Source of the DNA: a virus
Length of the DNA: 32,865 bases
IMG/VR virus record: IMGVR_UViG_3300043399_000218
Coordinates: 1-32,865 of that record
Strand: one strand, 5' to 3'
Shown: positions 16,813-24,181 of the stretch, piece after piece
Layout: each line of letters begins with the position of its first letter
Numbering within the stretch: position 1 is the stretch's first letter
The notes under the pieces: model-generated
Database searches by the model: none
The model's input: only the letters and a program-made list of their open reading frames with translations
Told to the model about the DNA's origin: nothing
Made by a program: the position numbers and the translations under genes

Positions 16813-16857
16813 GCTCTAAGCGATAGCGTAAGAGCAGTTGAGCGTTCGCTCAACTTT
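16813..16857 (+). terminator. Two hairpins ending the RNA region
   Basis: GCTCT/AGAGC (16813-16835) and TTGAGC-GTTC-GCTCAA (16838-16853) followed by CTTT. Likely end of the structured-RNA transcript; weak T tract. Confidence 0.45.
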
Positions 16858-16874
16858 AGATTAAAAGAATAATC

Positions 16875-16883
16875 TGCTATAAT
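16875..16883 (+). promoter_or_regulatory. Extended -10 promoter
   Basis: TGCTATAAT. A transcript from here includes AAGGAG at 16892 and the inverted repeat at 16907. Confidence 0.55.
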
Positions 16884-16906
16884 ACATACATAAGGAGTAT
16901 TACAAT

Positions 16907-16937
16907 CTTTCATGCAAGATAAATACCTGCATGAAAG
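16907..16937 (+). promoter_or_regulatory. Inverted repeat around a late-type box, covering a start codon
   Basis: CTTTCATGCA (16907-16916) and TGCATGAAAG (16928-16937) are perfect complements around AGATAAATACC. The ATG (16931) lies in the 3' arm. In a transcript from 16883 the start codon would be paired; a transcript starting after the TAAATA box would lack the 5' arm and be free. Confidence 0.5.
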
Positions 16938-17179
16938 TTAGAGAAATTATATCTGAATTGACTTACCAAGGGCGTAAATGCACTAAGGACTGCAGTGGAC
17001 ATGCTGCAGGATATCAGTGGGCTATGGCTAGGAATCACACAGCACCGTGTACTTCACATAGCCCAAGTTTTAATGGCGGATGCGACATAGCTGCAACACA
17101 ACTTAAGAACAAGAAAGTTGTTCGTCCTAAAGTTCGTGATACCAGCGGTCGTTTTATCCGTGCTACTTATCGAAGATAA
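16931..17179 (+). CDS. Phage hypothetical protein, 82 residues
   Basis: MKVREIISELTYQGRKCTKDCSGHAAGYQW; Cys, His and Trp in the first half may bind metal, and the C-terminus is basic (VRDTSGRFIRATYRR). I have seen similar openings in phage proteins, without a known function. Start codon in the hairpin described above; no separate Shine-Dalgarno. Confidence 0.75.
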   Translation: MKVREIISELTYQGRKCTKDCSGHAAGYQWAMARNHTAPCTSHSPSFNGGCDIAATQLKNKKVVRPKVRDTSGRFIRATYRR

Positions 17180-17193
17180 ACTAACTTTTAATT

Positions 17194-17499
17194 ATGTATA
17201 AAATATATTGGACAAATCCTGATAGCAATGACGCTTATTCAGGAGACTTTGAAGACTTAACCAAAGCTCTTAAAGAATGTGAGATGCTGCGGCGAGAAGG
17301 CCGCACTTTTGTCACAATGGTTAGCGAAAACCCTAATCATGTGGGGAAAACCGGAGCCGTAGGTGTAGTAGATGGAAAGCTTCCGGACGGAAGCCCATAC
17401 AGCTGGACCAAAGATGATCGGGTGGGCGCTGCTTTTAAAAATAAGAGCCCTGCTGTTAGTACAGATAACCTTGTAGTAAACTTAGATGATCCACGTTAA
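17194..17499 (+). CDS. Hypothetical protein, 101 residues
   Basis: MYKIYWTNPDSNDAYSGDFEDLTKALKECEMLRREGR: an alpha-beta start with a helix, then KLPDGSPYSWTKDDRVG. Soluble. Overlaps the next gene by 14 bases. Not assigned. Confidence 0.75.
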   Translation: MYKIYWTNPDSNDAYSGDFEDLTKALKECEMLRREGRTFVTMVSENPNHVGKTGAVGVVDGKLPDGSPYSWTKDDRVGAAFKNKSPAVSTDNLVVNLDDPR

Positions 17500-17770
17500 T
17501 CTACACGTTAAGAACCCATTTAAGTCTGAGCTATTTAGAAATATATGGACCAAGGCGTGGAATATAAGTAAAACTCGGACACTAGAGATTCAAACATATT
17601 ACTATTCCTGGAACATTTTTGAACTATCTCTTAATCTTGCATGTAAAGGATCCGACCATGCAGGGCCCAGTTTTGAAATTGGGATATTAGGGTGGTATTT
17701 TTCGGCAAGTCTGCCCGATAACCGACACTGGGATTACAAAACTAATTCGTGGATAAGCCACACAGACTAG
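17486..17770 (+). CDS. Phage hypothetical protein, 94 residues
   Basis: MIHVNLHVKNPFKSELFRNIW, many aromatic residues, and DHAGPSFEIGILGWYFSASL then DNRHWDY. The conserved look (GxDHAGPSFEI, RHWDY) is typical of a widespread small phage protein of unknown role. Overlap of 14 bases with the gene before. Confidence 0.75.
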   Translation: MIHVNLHVKNPFKSELFRNIWTKAWNISKTRTLEIQTYYYSWNIFELSLNLACKGSDHAGPSFEIGILGWYFSASLPDNRHWDYKTNSWISHTD

Positions 17771-17819
17771 TAAAATGATAGTATAATACTTGTATAGTAA
17801 CCTAACAAGAGATTATACA

Positions 17820-18002
17820 ATGGCTAAACAGGTAGTCTACAAGGGCTTAGAGCTGTCCAAAGGCAGCAAGGCTCTCGAACTCTGGCAAGAGTGGCAGCGT
17901 GAAACAAAAGATCGTAATGCTGCCCAAAAGAAACTTGACACCCATATGAAAGACGTTGAGCAACGATATGAATCCCTAATGAAGTGGTATCCTTCGGAGT
18001 AA
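17820..18002 (+). CDS. Hypothetical protein, 60 residues
   Basis: ATG at 17820; a TATAAT at 17782 is its likely -10. MAKQVVYKGLELSKGSKALEL followed by a charged helix (RETKDRNAAQKKLDTHMKD), probably a coiled coil. Confidence 0.7.
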   Translation: MAKQVVYKGLELSKGSKALELWQEWQRETKDRNAAQKKLDTHMKDVEQRYESLMKWYPSE

Positions 18003-18007
18003 TAATC

Positions 18008-18673
18008 ATGGGTCTTATTAAAGAAAAAATTATCCAAACTTATGGTCGAGAGCCTGAGACTCTGGATGAGCTTGCGCAATGCGTGATCAAAATCATTGAA
18101 TCTAAGGTTAACGGTGCACATTACGATCCTAACTATAAAGGAACCCGGTATCGTGTACTAGGTTTGGCTTGGGATATTTCTCATAGTTCTTTGGTTAGTA
18201 ACAGTCACTCGGCACCCGAAGGGCGCTTAGAAAATTGGTGCGGGCGAATTCCAGATGAACCACGTGGATATCCTGGCTGGGAAGGTCGGGTGTGGATCAG
18301 GCTTGAAGAGGAGTCTAAGGGTGCAGGATCTCACATGTTTCACGAAACACTAACTCACCCTGGGTCTGGTGGGTCTGGTGACTACAGTGGTCCCTGGCGA
18401 GAAATCAACATTGCTAGCTTCGACCTCAAATATAATGTTAAGAAGAAACCAGCTGCCAAGTCTAGGATACACCTCTATAGTTACGATTATCGAATCTATG
18501 ATCTTGACTGGCCGCTAATTGCAAAATGGGTGGAAAAGCAGAAAATGTGGAATGAAATAAAAGGACATAAGGTCAACCTGACACACAGCTTCTGTTGGGA
18601 AGATCCTGCTACTCTTGCAGCAGATGATGAGCTTCTAAAAGAGTATGCTGTAATAAAATCTAATCTCAAATAA
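18008..18673 (+). CDS. Hypothetical protein, 221 residues
   Basis: Start at 18008 (ATGGGTCTT), a few bases after the previous stop; the longer frame from 17984 overlaps that gene. Contains GYPGWEGRVWIRLEEE, Gly-rich HPGSGGSGDYSGPWREI and many Trp. No membrane segment. No family recognised. Confidence 0.75.
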   Translation: MGLIKEKIIQTYGREPETLDELAQCVIKIIESKVNGAHYDPNYKGTRYRVLGLAWDISHSSLVSNSHSAPEGRLENWCGRIPDEPRGYPGWEGRVWIRLEEESKGAGSHMFHETLTHPGSGGSGDYSGPWREINIASFDLKYNVKKKPAAKSRIHLYSYDYRIYDLDWPLIAKWVEKQKMWNEIKGHKVNLTHSFCWEDPATLAADDELLKEYAVIKSNLK

Positions 18674-18677
18674 CACC

Positions 18678-18902
18678 ATGATTCATTTTTTACAAATCGT
18701 AATACAATCTAAAGGCATAATTGCAAAAGGCAGTCCACAAGAAGATTTTCGGGCGTTTTTGCAATTTGCAGACTCGGAAACTATGAAAGTATACGAGCTT
18801 CGTGGTTACGGGGATACTGCAGGCGGTGCAGCAGACGATGCATGGCGTCGGTATAAAGAAGACCCTTTGTTTTACATAGAAGATAGTTGGGAATGGAAGT
18901 AG
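18678..18902 (+). CDS. Hypothetical protein, 74 residues
   Basis: MIHFLQIVIQSKGIIAKGSPQEDFRAF ... DAWRRYKEDPLFYIEDSWEWK. Amphipathic start, acidic aromatic end. Follows the previous gene by four bases. Confidence 0.7.
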   Translation: MIHFLQIVIQSKGIIAKGSPQEDFRAFLQFADSETMKVYELRGYGDTAGGAADDAWRRYKEDPLFYIEDSWEWK

Positions 18903-18916
18903 GAATAGCGAATACT

Positions 18917-18940
18917 ATGTTATAATAGTTAGCATAACAT
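18917..18940 (+). promoter_or_regulatory. Promoter with inverted repeat over the -10
   Basis: ATGTTAT (18917-18923) and ATAACAT (18934-18940) are perfect complements; the extended -10 TGTTATAAT (18918-18926) overlaps the first arm. It may be an operator or, if the start is upstream, a hairpin. Confidence 0.5.
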
Positions 18941-18955
18941 AACTAAGGAACACAA

Positions 18956-19402
18956 ATGACACCGTGGATTCAAAACGTATCAATGAGCGACATCAAGCAA
19001 GGATTTCATATAGATCCAGGCATTAACTGCATGTTGATTCAAATTTGCGACCCGCCTGGCGATTTTCCTGTGCCTAAGTATCAATTTCGAGAAGTACATC
19101 AATTTGATTTTCTTGACATCGAAGAAGATGGTATGACTAACTTTGGTGATGGAGAAATGGTAGATGTTAGTGAGTTTGCTGTTACACAAGATCAGGCTAA
19201 CGAGCTTGTACGTTTGCTACAGCATGCTATGGAAAACCGTATGAATGTGATTGTGCATTGTCATGCAGGTGTTTGCCGTAGCGGTGCTGTTTGCGAAGTT
19301 GGTGTTATGATGGGATTCCGTGATACCGAAGTATTTCGTAGTCCTAACTTACTAGTCAAGCATAAGATGATGAGAGCGTTAGGGTGGACATATTCAGATT
19401 GA
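18956..19402 (+). CDS. Cys-based protein phosphatase
   Basis: 148 residues. The signature HCHAGVCRSG (101-110) is the Cx5R catalytic loop of tyrosine/dual-specificity phosphatases: Cys102 nucleophile, Arg108 phosphate binding, Ser109. The acidic segment around 50-70 could supply the general acid. Substrate unknown (phosphoprotein, phospho-sugar or RNA 5' end are all possible in this superfamily). Own promoter and AAGGAACACAA site. A homing endonuclease gene follows. Confidence 0.85.
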   Translation: MTPWIQNVSMSDIKQGFHIDPGINCMLIQICDPPGDFPVPKYQFREVHQFDFLDIEEDGMTNFGDGEMVDVSEFAVTQDQANELVRLLQHAMENRMNVIVHCHAGVCRSGAVCEVGVMMGFRDTEVFRSPNLLVKHKMMRALGWTYSD

Positions 19403-19430
19403 GATAAATAAGTTTATGAATAATAAACTT
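19401..19430 (+). promoter_or_regulatory. Late-type box and start-codon hairpin of the homing endonuclease
   Basis: GATAAATA (19403-19410) is a late-promoter-like box. AAGTTTA (19410-19416), loop TGAATAA, TAAACTT (19424-19430) form a perfect 7-bp hairpin holding the start codon. T4 uses similar hairpins to silence early transcripts of homing nucleases. Confidence 0.5.
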
Positions 19431-20357
19431 TTTAACCCAACGAGATTGATGATAAAACGGCATACTAAAACTGGGCTGAGATATTTTTGTAAAACTCCTA
19501 GAAAAAATTACTTAAAATATCTCGGATCCGGCAGTCGTTGGACGCAGCATATTAAAAAGCACGGAATCGAGTATGTTGTTACAGATTGGGTCAGCGAACC
19601 GTTTAATGATCCTAATGACATTAAAGAATTTGCTGTTCTTTTTTCAGAATTTTTTGATATAGTAAATTCTAACGACTGGGCAAATTTAAAAATTGAAGAC
19701 GGCCTTGAAGGAGGAATGAGTAGTCAAACTGCTAAAGAAATGTGGCAAAAGCCCGGAGTAAAAGAAAGGCGTAGTGCTATTCAAAAAGAAGTACAAAACA
19801 GAGACGGTGTTAAGGCAGCTAAAAGAAAAAATACAAAAGACTCGTGGATTGACGAAAAGATACGAGTTTCCCGTATAAAAAAGATTAAAGAAAAACGTGC
19901 ATTACAAGTAATGGGCCCATCTCCCCTTAAGGGAAAAACACTAGATGACATCCATGGAGCTAATGCAGAAGAAGTTCGAGAAAAAATTTCAAAATCTTTA
20001 AAAGAGTCTGCAAATACTCCGGAAGAAAAAGAAAGAAGAAAACATAAAATGTTAGAGTTATGGAGTGACGAAACATTTAAACAGAATAGATCACAGTCTA
20101 TAAAAAGTGGTTGGGATAAAGGAAGAGAATCTCGGTCTGGGCTAAATCATGTTAAAGCTGATATGACAGTATATACATTTATACACGAATCTGGCGCAGT
20201 TGAAAACTGCACACGAGTTGAAATGAAACAAAAACATAAAATTGGAAATATTTCTAAATTAATATCGGGCACAATTAAAAGTTCTATGGGCTGGACTATT
20301 AACGGACACCCCATCCCAGATGACTGGTCTAGCAATTTACGAGACGGAGATATCTAA
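19416..20357 (+). CDS. Putative homing endonuclease, GIY-YIG-like
   Basis: 313 residues. The first 90 (TGLRYFCKTPRKNYLKYLGSGSRW, then HIKKHGIEYVV) match the N-terminal pattern of phage-borne mobile nucleases related to GIY-YIG enzymes. Lys/Arg-rich middle repeats (SDETFKQNRSQSIKSGWDKG; EEKERRKHKM) look like NUMOD3-type DNA-binding modules, and the end (GNISKLISGTIKSSMGWTI) like a NUMOD1 helix-turn-helix. Inserted between the phosphatase and the zinc-ribbon gene. AT-rich and Lys-rich compared with neighbours. Exact nuclease class is not certain. Confidence 0.7.
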   Translation: MNNKLFNPTRLMIKRHTKTGLRYFCKTPRKNYLKYLGSGSRWTQHIKKHGIEYVVTDWVSEPFNDPNDIKEFAVLFSEFFDIVNSNDWANLKIEDGLEGGMSSQTAKEMWQKPGVKERRSAIQKEVQNRDGVKAAKRKNTKDSWIDEKIRVSRIKKIKEKRALQVMGPSPLKGKTLDDIHGANAEEVREKISKSLKESANTPEEKERRKHKMLELWSDETFKQNRSQSIKSGWDKGRESRSGLNHVKADMTVYTFIHESGAVENCTRVEMKQKHKIGNISKLISGTIKSSMGWTINGHPIPDDWSSNLRDGDI

Positions 20358-20358
20358 T

Positions 20359-20616
20359 ATGAAACCTTGTCCGTTTTGTGGCAAAGAAGTCGACCTTGAA
20401 GATGCTGATACACTTTACCCAAACGGGTGTGGTTGGAAAGATCGGCCTGAAGGATTTCGATCCTATCACTCGCATCGAGAAGTTTCAGAAGAGCAGTGGT
20501 GTTGGAGCATGCACTGTCCTGAAACGTCGGGCGGATGCGGTGCTGAAATTAGTGGTGACTCTAAACAAGAGTGCATTGATAAGTGGAATAAACGAACAGG
20601 AGAAATTAATGCCTAA
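20359..20616 (+). CDS. Lar-like zinc-ribbon protein
   Basis: 85 residues from ATG 20359; the longer frame from 20320 lies in the upstream gene. MKPCPFCGKEVDLED at the start and later CPETSGGCGAEI ... KWNKR fit the restriction-alleviation (Lar) family pattern: two Cys pairs binding zinc and a terminal W-N-R. Overlaps the kinase gene by eight bases. Confidence 0.75.
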   Translation: MKPCPFCGKEVDLEDADTLYPNGCGWKDRPEGFRSYHSHREVSEEQWCWSMHCPETSGGCGAEISGDSKQECIDKWNKRTGEINA

Positions 20617-21073
20617 ATGTTATCAGTTGATCGGAGTTCCTGCAGCAGGAAAATCAACCTGGGTTGACGCACAAAACTGGACTGCTGAATGTGCTTATAT
20701 TAGCAGTGACAAGTGGGTTGACATGTTTGCACGAGAAGTAGGAAAGACTTACAATGAAGTATTCAAAGCAATTATGCCTACTGCTGTTGAACTTATGACT
20801 AAGGAAGTAGTCATGGCACGAGAAGCTGGCCGAGATATTATTTGGGATCAAACTAGTGTTTCCGTAAAGAGTCGATATCGAAAGTTCAGCATGCTACCGG
20901 ACTACGAACATATTGCGATTGTTTTTGCCACACCAGATCCGATTGAACATGCACAGCGTCTGGCTAGTCGCCCTGGAAAAACTATTCCTAAGCATGTGCT
21001 TGATAGCATGATCGAGAGCTTTGAAATGCCTACAGAAGCAGAAGGATTTAAGGAAATTTGGTACGCTAGCTAA
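20609..21073 (+). CDS. Polynucleotide-kinase-like P-loop kinase
   Basis: 154 residues. Walker A GVPAAGKS (9-16), helix, then DIIWDQTSVSVKSRYRK, the pattern of the kinase domain of T4 Pnkp-type enzymes, and a lid region SRPGKTIPKHV. Likely phosphorylates 5'-OH ends of RNA or DNA. T4 Pnkp also has a C-terminal phosphatase; that domain is missing. GGAGAAATTA precedes the ATG; a longer frame from 20378 is rejected. With the RNA ligase at 24499 it could repair tRNAs cut by host anticodon nucleases. Confidence 0.82.
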   Translation: MPKCYQLIGVPAAGKSTWVDAQNWTAECAYISSDKWVDMFAREVGKTYNEVFKAIMPTAVELMTKEVVMAREAGRDIIWDQTSVSVKSRYRKFSMLPDYEHIAIVFATPDPIEHAQRLASRPGKTIPKHVLDSMIESFEMPTEAEGFKEIWYAS

Positions 21074-21090
21074 TCAGCTAAACTATAACA

Positions 21091-21128
21091 AAGCACTGTT
21101 TGACAGTGCTTCCTTTTGACTATATAAT
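21091..21128 (+). promoter_or_regulatory. Terminator hairpin overlapping a promoter
   Basis: AAGCACTGT and ACAGTGCTT (21091-21111) form a 9-bp terminator stem with CCTTTT after it. TTGACA (21100-21105) in its loop and 3' arm, 17-base spacer, TATAAT (21123-21128) is a full promoter for the phosphoesterase gene. Confidence 0.75.
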
Positions 21129-21157
21129 AAGTATAATTAGACACAGAGAGAAAAAAC

Positions 21158-21697
21158 ATGACTATTTGGGTAACAAGTGATCTCCATCTGGGACACAAAA
21201 ATATTATAAAGTTTTGTCCGATTACTCGCGGCCGATTTACGGATGAGGCACATATGACTGCCGAGATTGTTAAAGAATGGAACGAAAAAGTCCAACCAGG
21301 CGATCTTGTCTACATACTCGGCGACGTAGCGTTTATGAATGCAGCTAAAGCTGCATCTGTTCTTGATTCTATGAACGGAGATAAGATTCTTATTGAAGGT
21401 AACCACGATCAGAAAGCAGTTGAAAACGCAAGCTTCCGCAGTGCATTCAAAGAGATACACAAGTATCTTGAGATTAAGCATAACGGACACCTGATTTGCA
21501 TGTTCCATTATCCTATTTTTGACCATAATCAAGCAGGCCGGGGTAGTATTATGTTACACGGTCATCGTCACGGAAATCCGCATAATCTTCCTGGAAGAAT
21601 TATGGATGTAGGGTTTGACGCAACCGGTAATCTTGTAACAAATTTAGATGATATTGTAGAGAAACTTACAAAAGTGGATCCTATGCATCATCACTAA
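21158..21697 (+). CDS. Calcineurin-like metallophosphoesterase
   Basis: 179 residues. Metal-site motifs in order: SDLHLGHKNII, LGDVAF, EGNHDQ, FHYPIF and HGHRHG. Family members cleave phosphomono- or diesters (nucleotides, RNA 2',3'-ends, proteins). Ends in KVDPMHHH. The 3' end overlaps the convergent HNH gene by 17 bases. A remnant of a second copy lies at 22581. Possible role in RNA end healing beside the kinase is a guess. Confidence 0.88.
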   Translation: MTIWVTSDLHLGHKNIIKFCPITRGRFTDEAHMTAEIVKEWNEKVQPGDLVYILGDVAFMNAAKAASVLDSMNGDKILIEGNHDQKAVENASFRSAFKEIHKYLEIKHNGHLICMFHYPIFDHNQAGRGSIMLHGHRHGNPHNLPGRIMDVGFDATGNLVTNLDDIVEKLTKVDPMHHH

Positions 21698-22547
21698 CTG
21701 TTATAAGGTTAACGCTAGATATTTTGTATTTAAGATTAACATGCTGTCCTTTGTTAAGCATCAATCTTAAAAGATTTCTCGGGAGCATCAGTGCGGCACA
21801 GGCATCTTTTATGGAGTTGTAAACAACTCCATTTACTTCTATTTTAGTTGAGCTTTTTTCAGATGCGTGTGCGGTATTAACATTTACTATTCTTTCGATC
21901 TTGTTAGGATTAGACAAGCAATACTTTCCATGCCATCTATTGTAATGTGCGGTTAACATAGTGGTATTACAGTATTCGCAAGTCACGCGAGGATAACTTT
22001 TACGAGATTCACGTAATCTTTGTTTAGTTTCCTCGCTTCTTTTTGATCCTAAATGTGCTTGCCTTACCTTTTCAATAGCATCTGCAGATTTTTTCTTACC
22101 TTTGCGACCCGCGCTCATTTTTGCTTTTGTTTCAGCTGAAAAAACTTGTAATGCACGTTTGGCTTTGATTTTTTCTCTTGCTTCTTGACTATGAGTTCTG
22201 CCTTTTAATGCAGCTGATCGAGAAATATTTGCTTCGATTTTTAATTTCTCAAAAACACGAGAATTGATCTTAATGTCTTTTGAAGTCCGCATTTTCATTG
22301 CAGTTATAGCATAAAGCATTTTAGCTCGATATTTCGGATTTACACATTTTATCAAAAGAAGATGAGCAATATAGTGTTCTCGAGGTGTTAGCGCTACAAG
22401 GTTGTTGTTTGGAACAATTGATTTTGGAACTATGTGATGCTTCTCTAAAATCGGACCAGTTGACGGTGTTGATGTAAGACTTTCGTACCATGTTAGATAT
22501 TTGTTTTTGCAGAACACGTCTGGATAATTGTTAAGTAGTATTGACAT
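21681..22547 (-). CDS. HNH homing endonuclease with NUMOD repeats
   Basis: 288 residues from the ATG at 22547 (GGAG before it; late box TATAAATA upstream); a longer frame from 22649 is less likely. HNH core: EKHHIVPKSIVPNNNLVAL then EHYIAHLLL. NUMOD3-type modules (RTHSQEAREKIKAKRA; FSAETKAKMSAGRKG; RSEETKQRLRESRKS), a CEYC zinc pair, and a NUMOD1-type end (SIKDACAALMLPRNLLRLM). Only gene on the minus strand here besides the last. It sits between an intact phosphoesterase and the tail of another. Confidence 0.9.
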   Translation of the reverse strand: MSILLNNYPDVFCKNKYLTWYESLTSTPSTGPILEKHHIVPKSIVPNNNLVALTPREHYIAHLLLIKCVNPKYRAKMLYAITAMKMRTSKDIKINSRVFEKLKIEANISRSAALKGRTHSQEAREKIKAKRALQVFSAETKAKMSAGRKGKKKSADAIEKVRQAHLGSKRSEETKQRLRESRKSYPRVTCEYCNTTMLTAHYNRWHGKYCLSNPNKIERIVNVNTAHASEKSSTKIEVNGVVYNSIKDACAALMLPRNLLRLMLNKGQHVNLKYKISSVNLITVSDDA

Positions 22548-22570
22548 TTTGAAAAGCTCCGTGTATAATG

Positions 22571-22578
22571 TATTTATA
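22571..22578 (-). promoter_or_regulatory. T4-type late promoter of the HNH gene
   Basis: On the minus strand this reads TATAAATA, about 23 bases before the ATG with a GGAG site in between. Confidence 0.55.
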
Positions 22579-22580
22579 CA

Positions 22581-22775
22581 AGAAGTCCAATTAGCGAGTG
22601 GAACTGCATGCATAGAGGTTCTATTCATTTTTACGGTCACCTTCATCAAGGAGCTAGCGGACTTGAGCAGTATCGGGCACGTAACGTAGGGTGGGACTGT
22701 ACCGGTAACATTGTTACATCAATTGATGACATGATTGCAGACGCCCTTAATGGGGAAATCAAGCACCATCACTAA
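22581..22775 (+). pseudogene. C-terminal remnant of a second phosphoesterase
   Basis: The frame reads RSPISEWNCMHRGSIHFYGH, then LHQGASG, and ends in GEIKHHH. It aligns with the end of the gene at 21158 (HYPIFDHNQAGRGSIMLHGH ... DPMHHH), including the final GHxH metal motif and TGNIVTSIDD. The catalytic N-terminus is missing. An internal ATG at 22608 could still give 55 residues. Probably left by insertion of the HNH gene. Confidence 0.7.
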
Positions 22776-22802
22776 CATGCTCTATATACGGTAAATACAT
22801 GC

Positions 22803-23357
22803 ATGAAAATTAATGAACTTACTGGAATTAAACACCATATCTCTAAATTAGAACCCGGTGCCGGGCACGAACAGTGGCAAGAGTTGTTAGCTAAACAAGG
22901 TTTTCGGCCGATTGGACAAGGGCTTAGTGCACAGGTATATATGCATCCTAAACTACCATATGTTCTTAAAGTATTCACAGTAGAAGATACGGCATATCCA
23001 TATTGGGTTAAGCTTTGCAAAACCGTTTTATTAGGAAATCCGTATGTTCCGGTATTTAGGGGAAACCTTGTTCGAATAAATGCCGACGCATCTGCGGTTA
23101 GGATGGAGAGGTTATCTCCTGCTACTGAAGAACAAAAACAATTAGCCCGTGATCTACACCGGGCTATTTTAGGAATTAGAAGAACTGGTACACCTTGGCA
23201 GAACTACGACGCATTTAATGGTAAGAAATTTGATGATCAGTTAGTAGAAGCAGTTAACTATATTGTTAAGGGATCCGCCGAGCATACATTGGATTTAAAA
23301 GCTGCAAATGTCATGAGCAGAAATGGGCAATTAGTGTTTACCGATCCACTAGCATAG
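22803..23357 (+). CDS. Protein-kinase-fold-like protein
   Basis: 184 residues. GQGLSAQVYMHPKLPYVLKVF resembles a Gly-rich loop followed by the ATP-binding Lys; TLDLKAANVMSRNGQLVFTDP resembles the catalytic loop (D-x-K-x-x-N) and the metal-binding D-P. Short for a kinase, so activity is uncertain. Preceded by GGTAAATAC, a late-type box; the ATG is 11 bases after it and there is no Shine-Dalgarno. Possible substrates unknown. Confidence 0.7.
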   Translation: MKINELTGIKHHISKLEPGAGHEQWQELLAKQGFRPIGQGLSAQVYMHPKLPYVLKVFTVEDTAYPYWVKLCKTVLLGNPYVPVFRGNLVRINADASAVRMERLSPATEEQKQLARDLHRAILGIRRTGTPWQNYDAFNGKKFDDQLVEAVNYIVKGSAEHTLDLKAANVMSRNGQLVFTDPLA

Positions 23358-23365
23358 GTAAACAG

Positions 23366-23394
23366 TTGATTTCTAAGTAGATCTAGTGTATAAT
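23366..23394 (+). promoter_or_regulatory. Promoter of the HD-domain gene
   Basis: TTGATT (23366-23371), 17-base spacer, TATAAT (23389-23394). Confidence 0.7.
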
Positions 23395-23426
23395 ATAAAC
23401 AAATACAGTTACACAGAAAGATTAAA

Positions 23427-23930
23427 ATGGATTTAGTTGACCGAGCCCGAGTTTATGCTACAGCAGCACACTCTGCTGTAAAACAATTACGAAAGTACAC
23501 AAATGAGCCTTATTGGGTGCATCCTGCTGAAGTTGCAGAGATGGTATCTACTCGTCCGCACGATCCTGAAATGATTGCAGCAGCCTGGCTGCACGATGTT
23601 GTCGAAGACACTGGAGTAACCATTACTGATATTCACCGAGAATTTGGACCCGTAGTTGCAAGTTATGTACATTGGTTAACCAATCCCAGTAAGATCGAAG
23701 ATGGCAACAGGGAGCAACGAAAAGAGCTAGATCGAGCGTTTATTCGTAACGCACCTGCTGAAGTCAAAACTGTTAAGCTAGCTGATTTAATTTCAAACTG
23801 TTCTAGTATTGTAAAGCACGATCCAAATTTTGCAAGAACGTATCTCGAAGAAAAGCGTCTTATGCTTGAGGTCCTTCGAGACGGAGACCCTGTTTTATGG
23901 AAACTTGCTGCTAGTATTGTAATGGAGTAA
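23427..23930 (+). CDS. ppGpp-hydrolase-like HD protein
   Basis: 167 residues, only the HD domain of RelA/SpoT. Metal and catalytic residues: His32 (YWVHP), His56-Asp57 with Glu60-Asp61 (HDVVEDT) and Asp120 with Asn124 (KLADLISN). Stand-alone proteins like this (MESH1/SAH type) remove the 3' pyrophosphate of (p)ppGpp, or act on related nucleotides. In a phage it would keep translation and growth on during the stringent response. No synthetase domain is present. Confidence 0.85.
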   Translation: MDLVDRARVYATAAHSAVKQLRKYTNEPYWVHPAEVAEMVSTRPHDPEMIAAAWLHDVVEDTGVTITDIHREFGPVVASYVHWLTNPSKIEDGNREQRKELDRAFIRNAPAEVKTVKLADLISNCSSIVKHDPNFARTYLEEKRLMLEVLRDGDPVLWKLAASIVME

Positions 23931-23934
23931 TAAA

Positions 23935-24180
23935 ATGAGAATTGAAACTGTAAATGGTCGTAAAATTGTTTGTGGTCACATCTATCCTAAAGACGAACTA
24001 GCTGTGGGCCAAACGTGGGCACAAGCAGACGGCGGTAATCGAGTAGTTGTTATTCGAGAACTAGACGAGCGTACAAACGGTGCCTTGTGGGTTAAGTACG
24101 GCGAGCACGGCAATGATCGGACCCTTGAAAAAGATTGGTTCACTTTCCAAACACGATACTGTCGTGTAATAGAGGATTAA
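23935..24180 (+). CDS. Hypothetical protein, 81 residues
   Basis: MRIETVNGRKIVCGHIYPKDELAVGQTW: beta-rich, perhaps an SH3-like barrel. Starts five bases after the HD gene and is followed after one base by the next gene, so part of that operon. Confidence 0.7.
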   Translation: MRIETVNGRKIVCGHIYPKDELAVGQTWAQADGGNRVVVIRELDERTNGALWVKYGEHGNDRTLEKDWFTFQTRYCRVIED

Positions 24181-24181
24181 T

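Noticed and set aside
20378-20608. Longer kinase-like protein beginning at 20378
   Set aside because: The extra part lies in another frame of the zinc-ribbon gene; the ATG at 20609 has a good ribosome site and places the P-loop at the normal distance.
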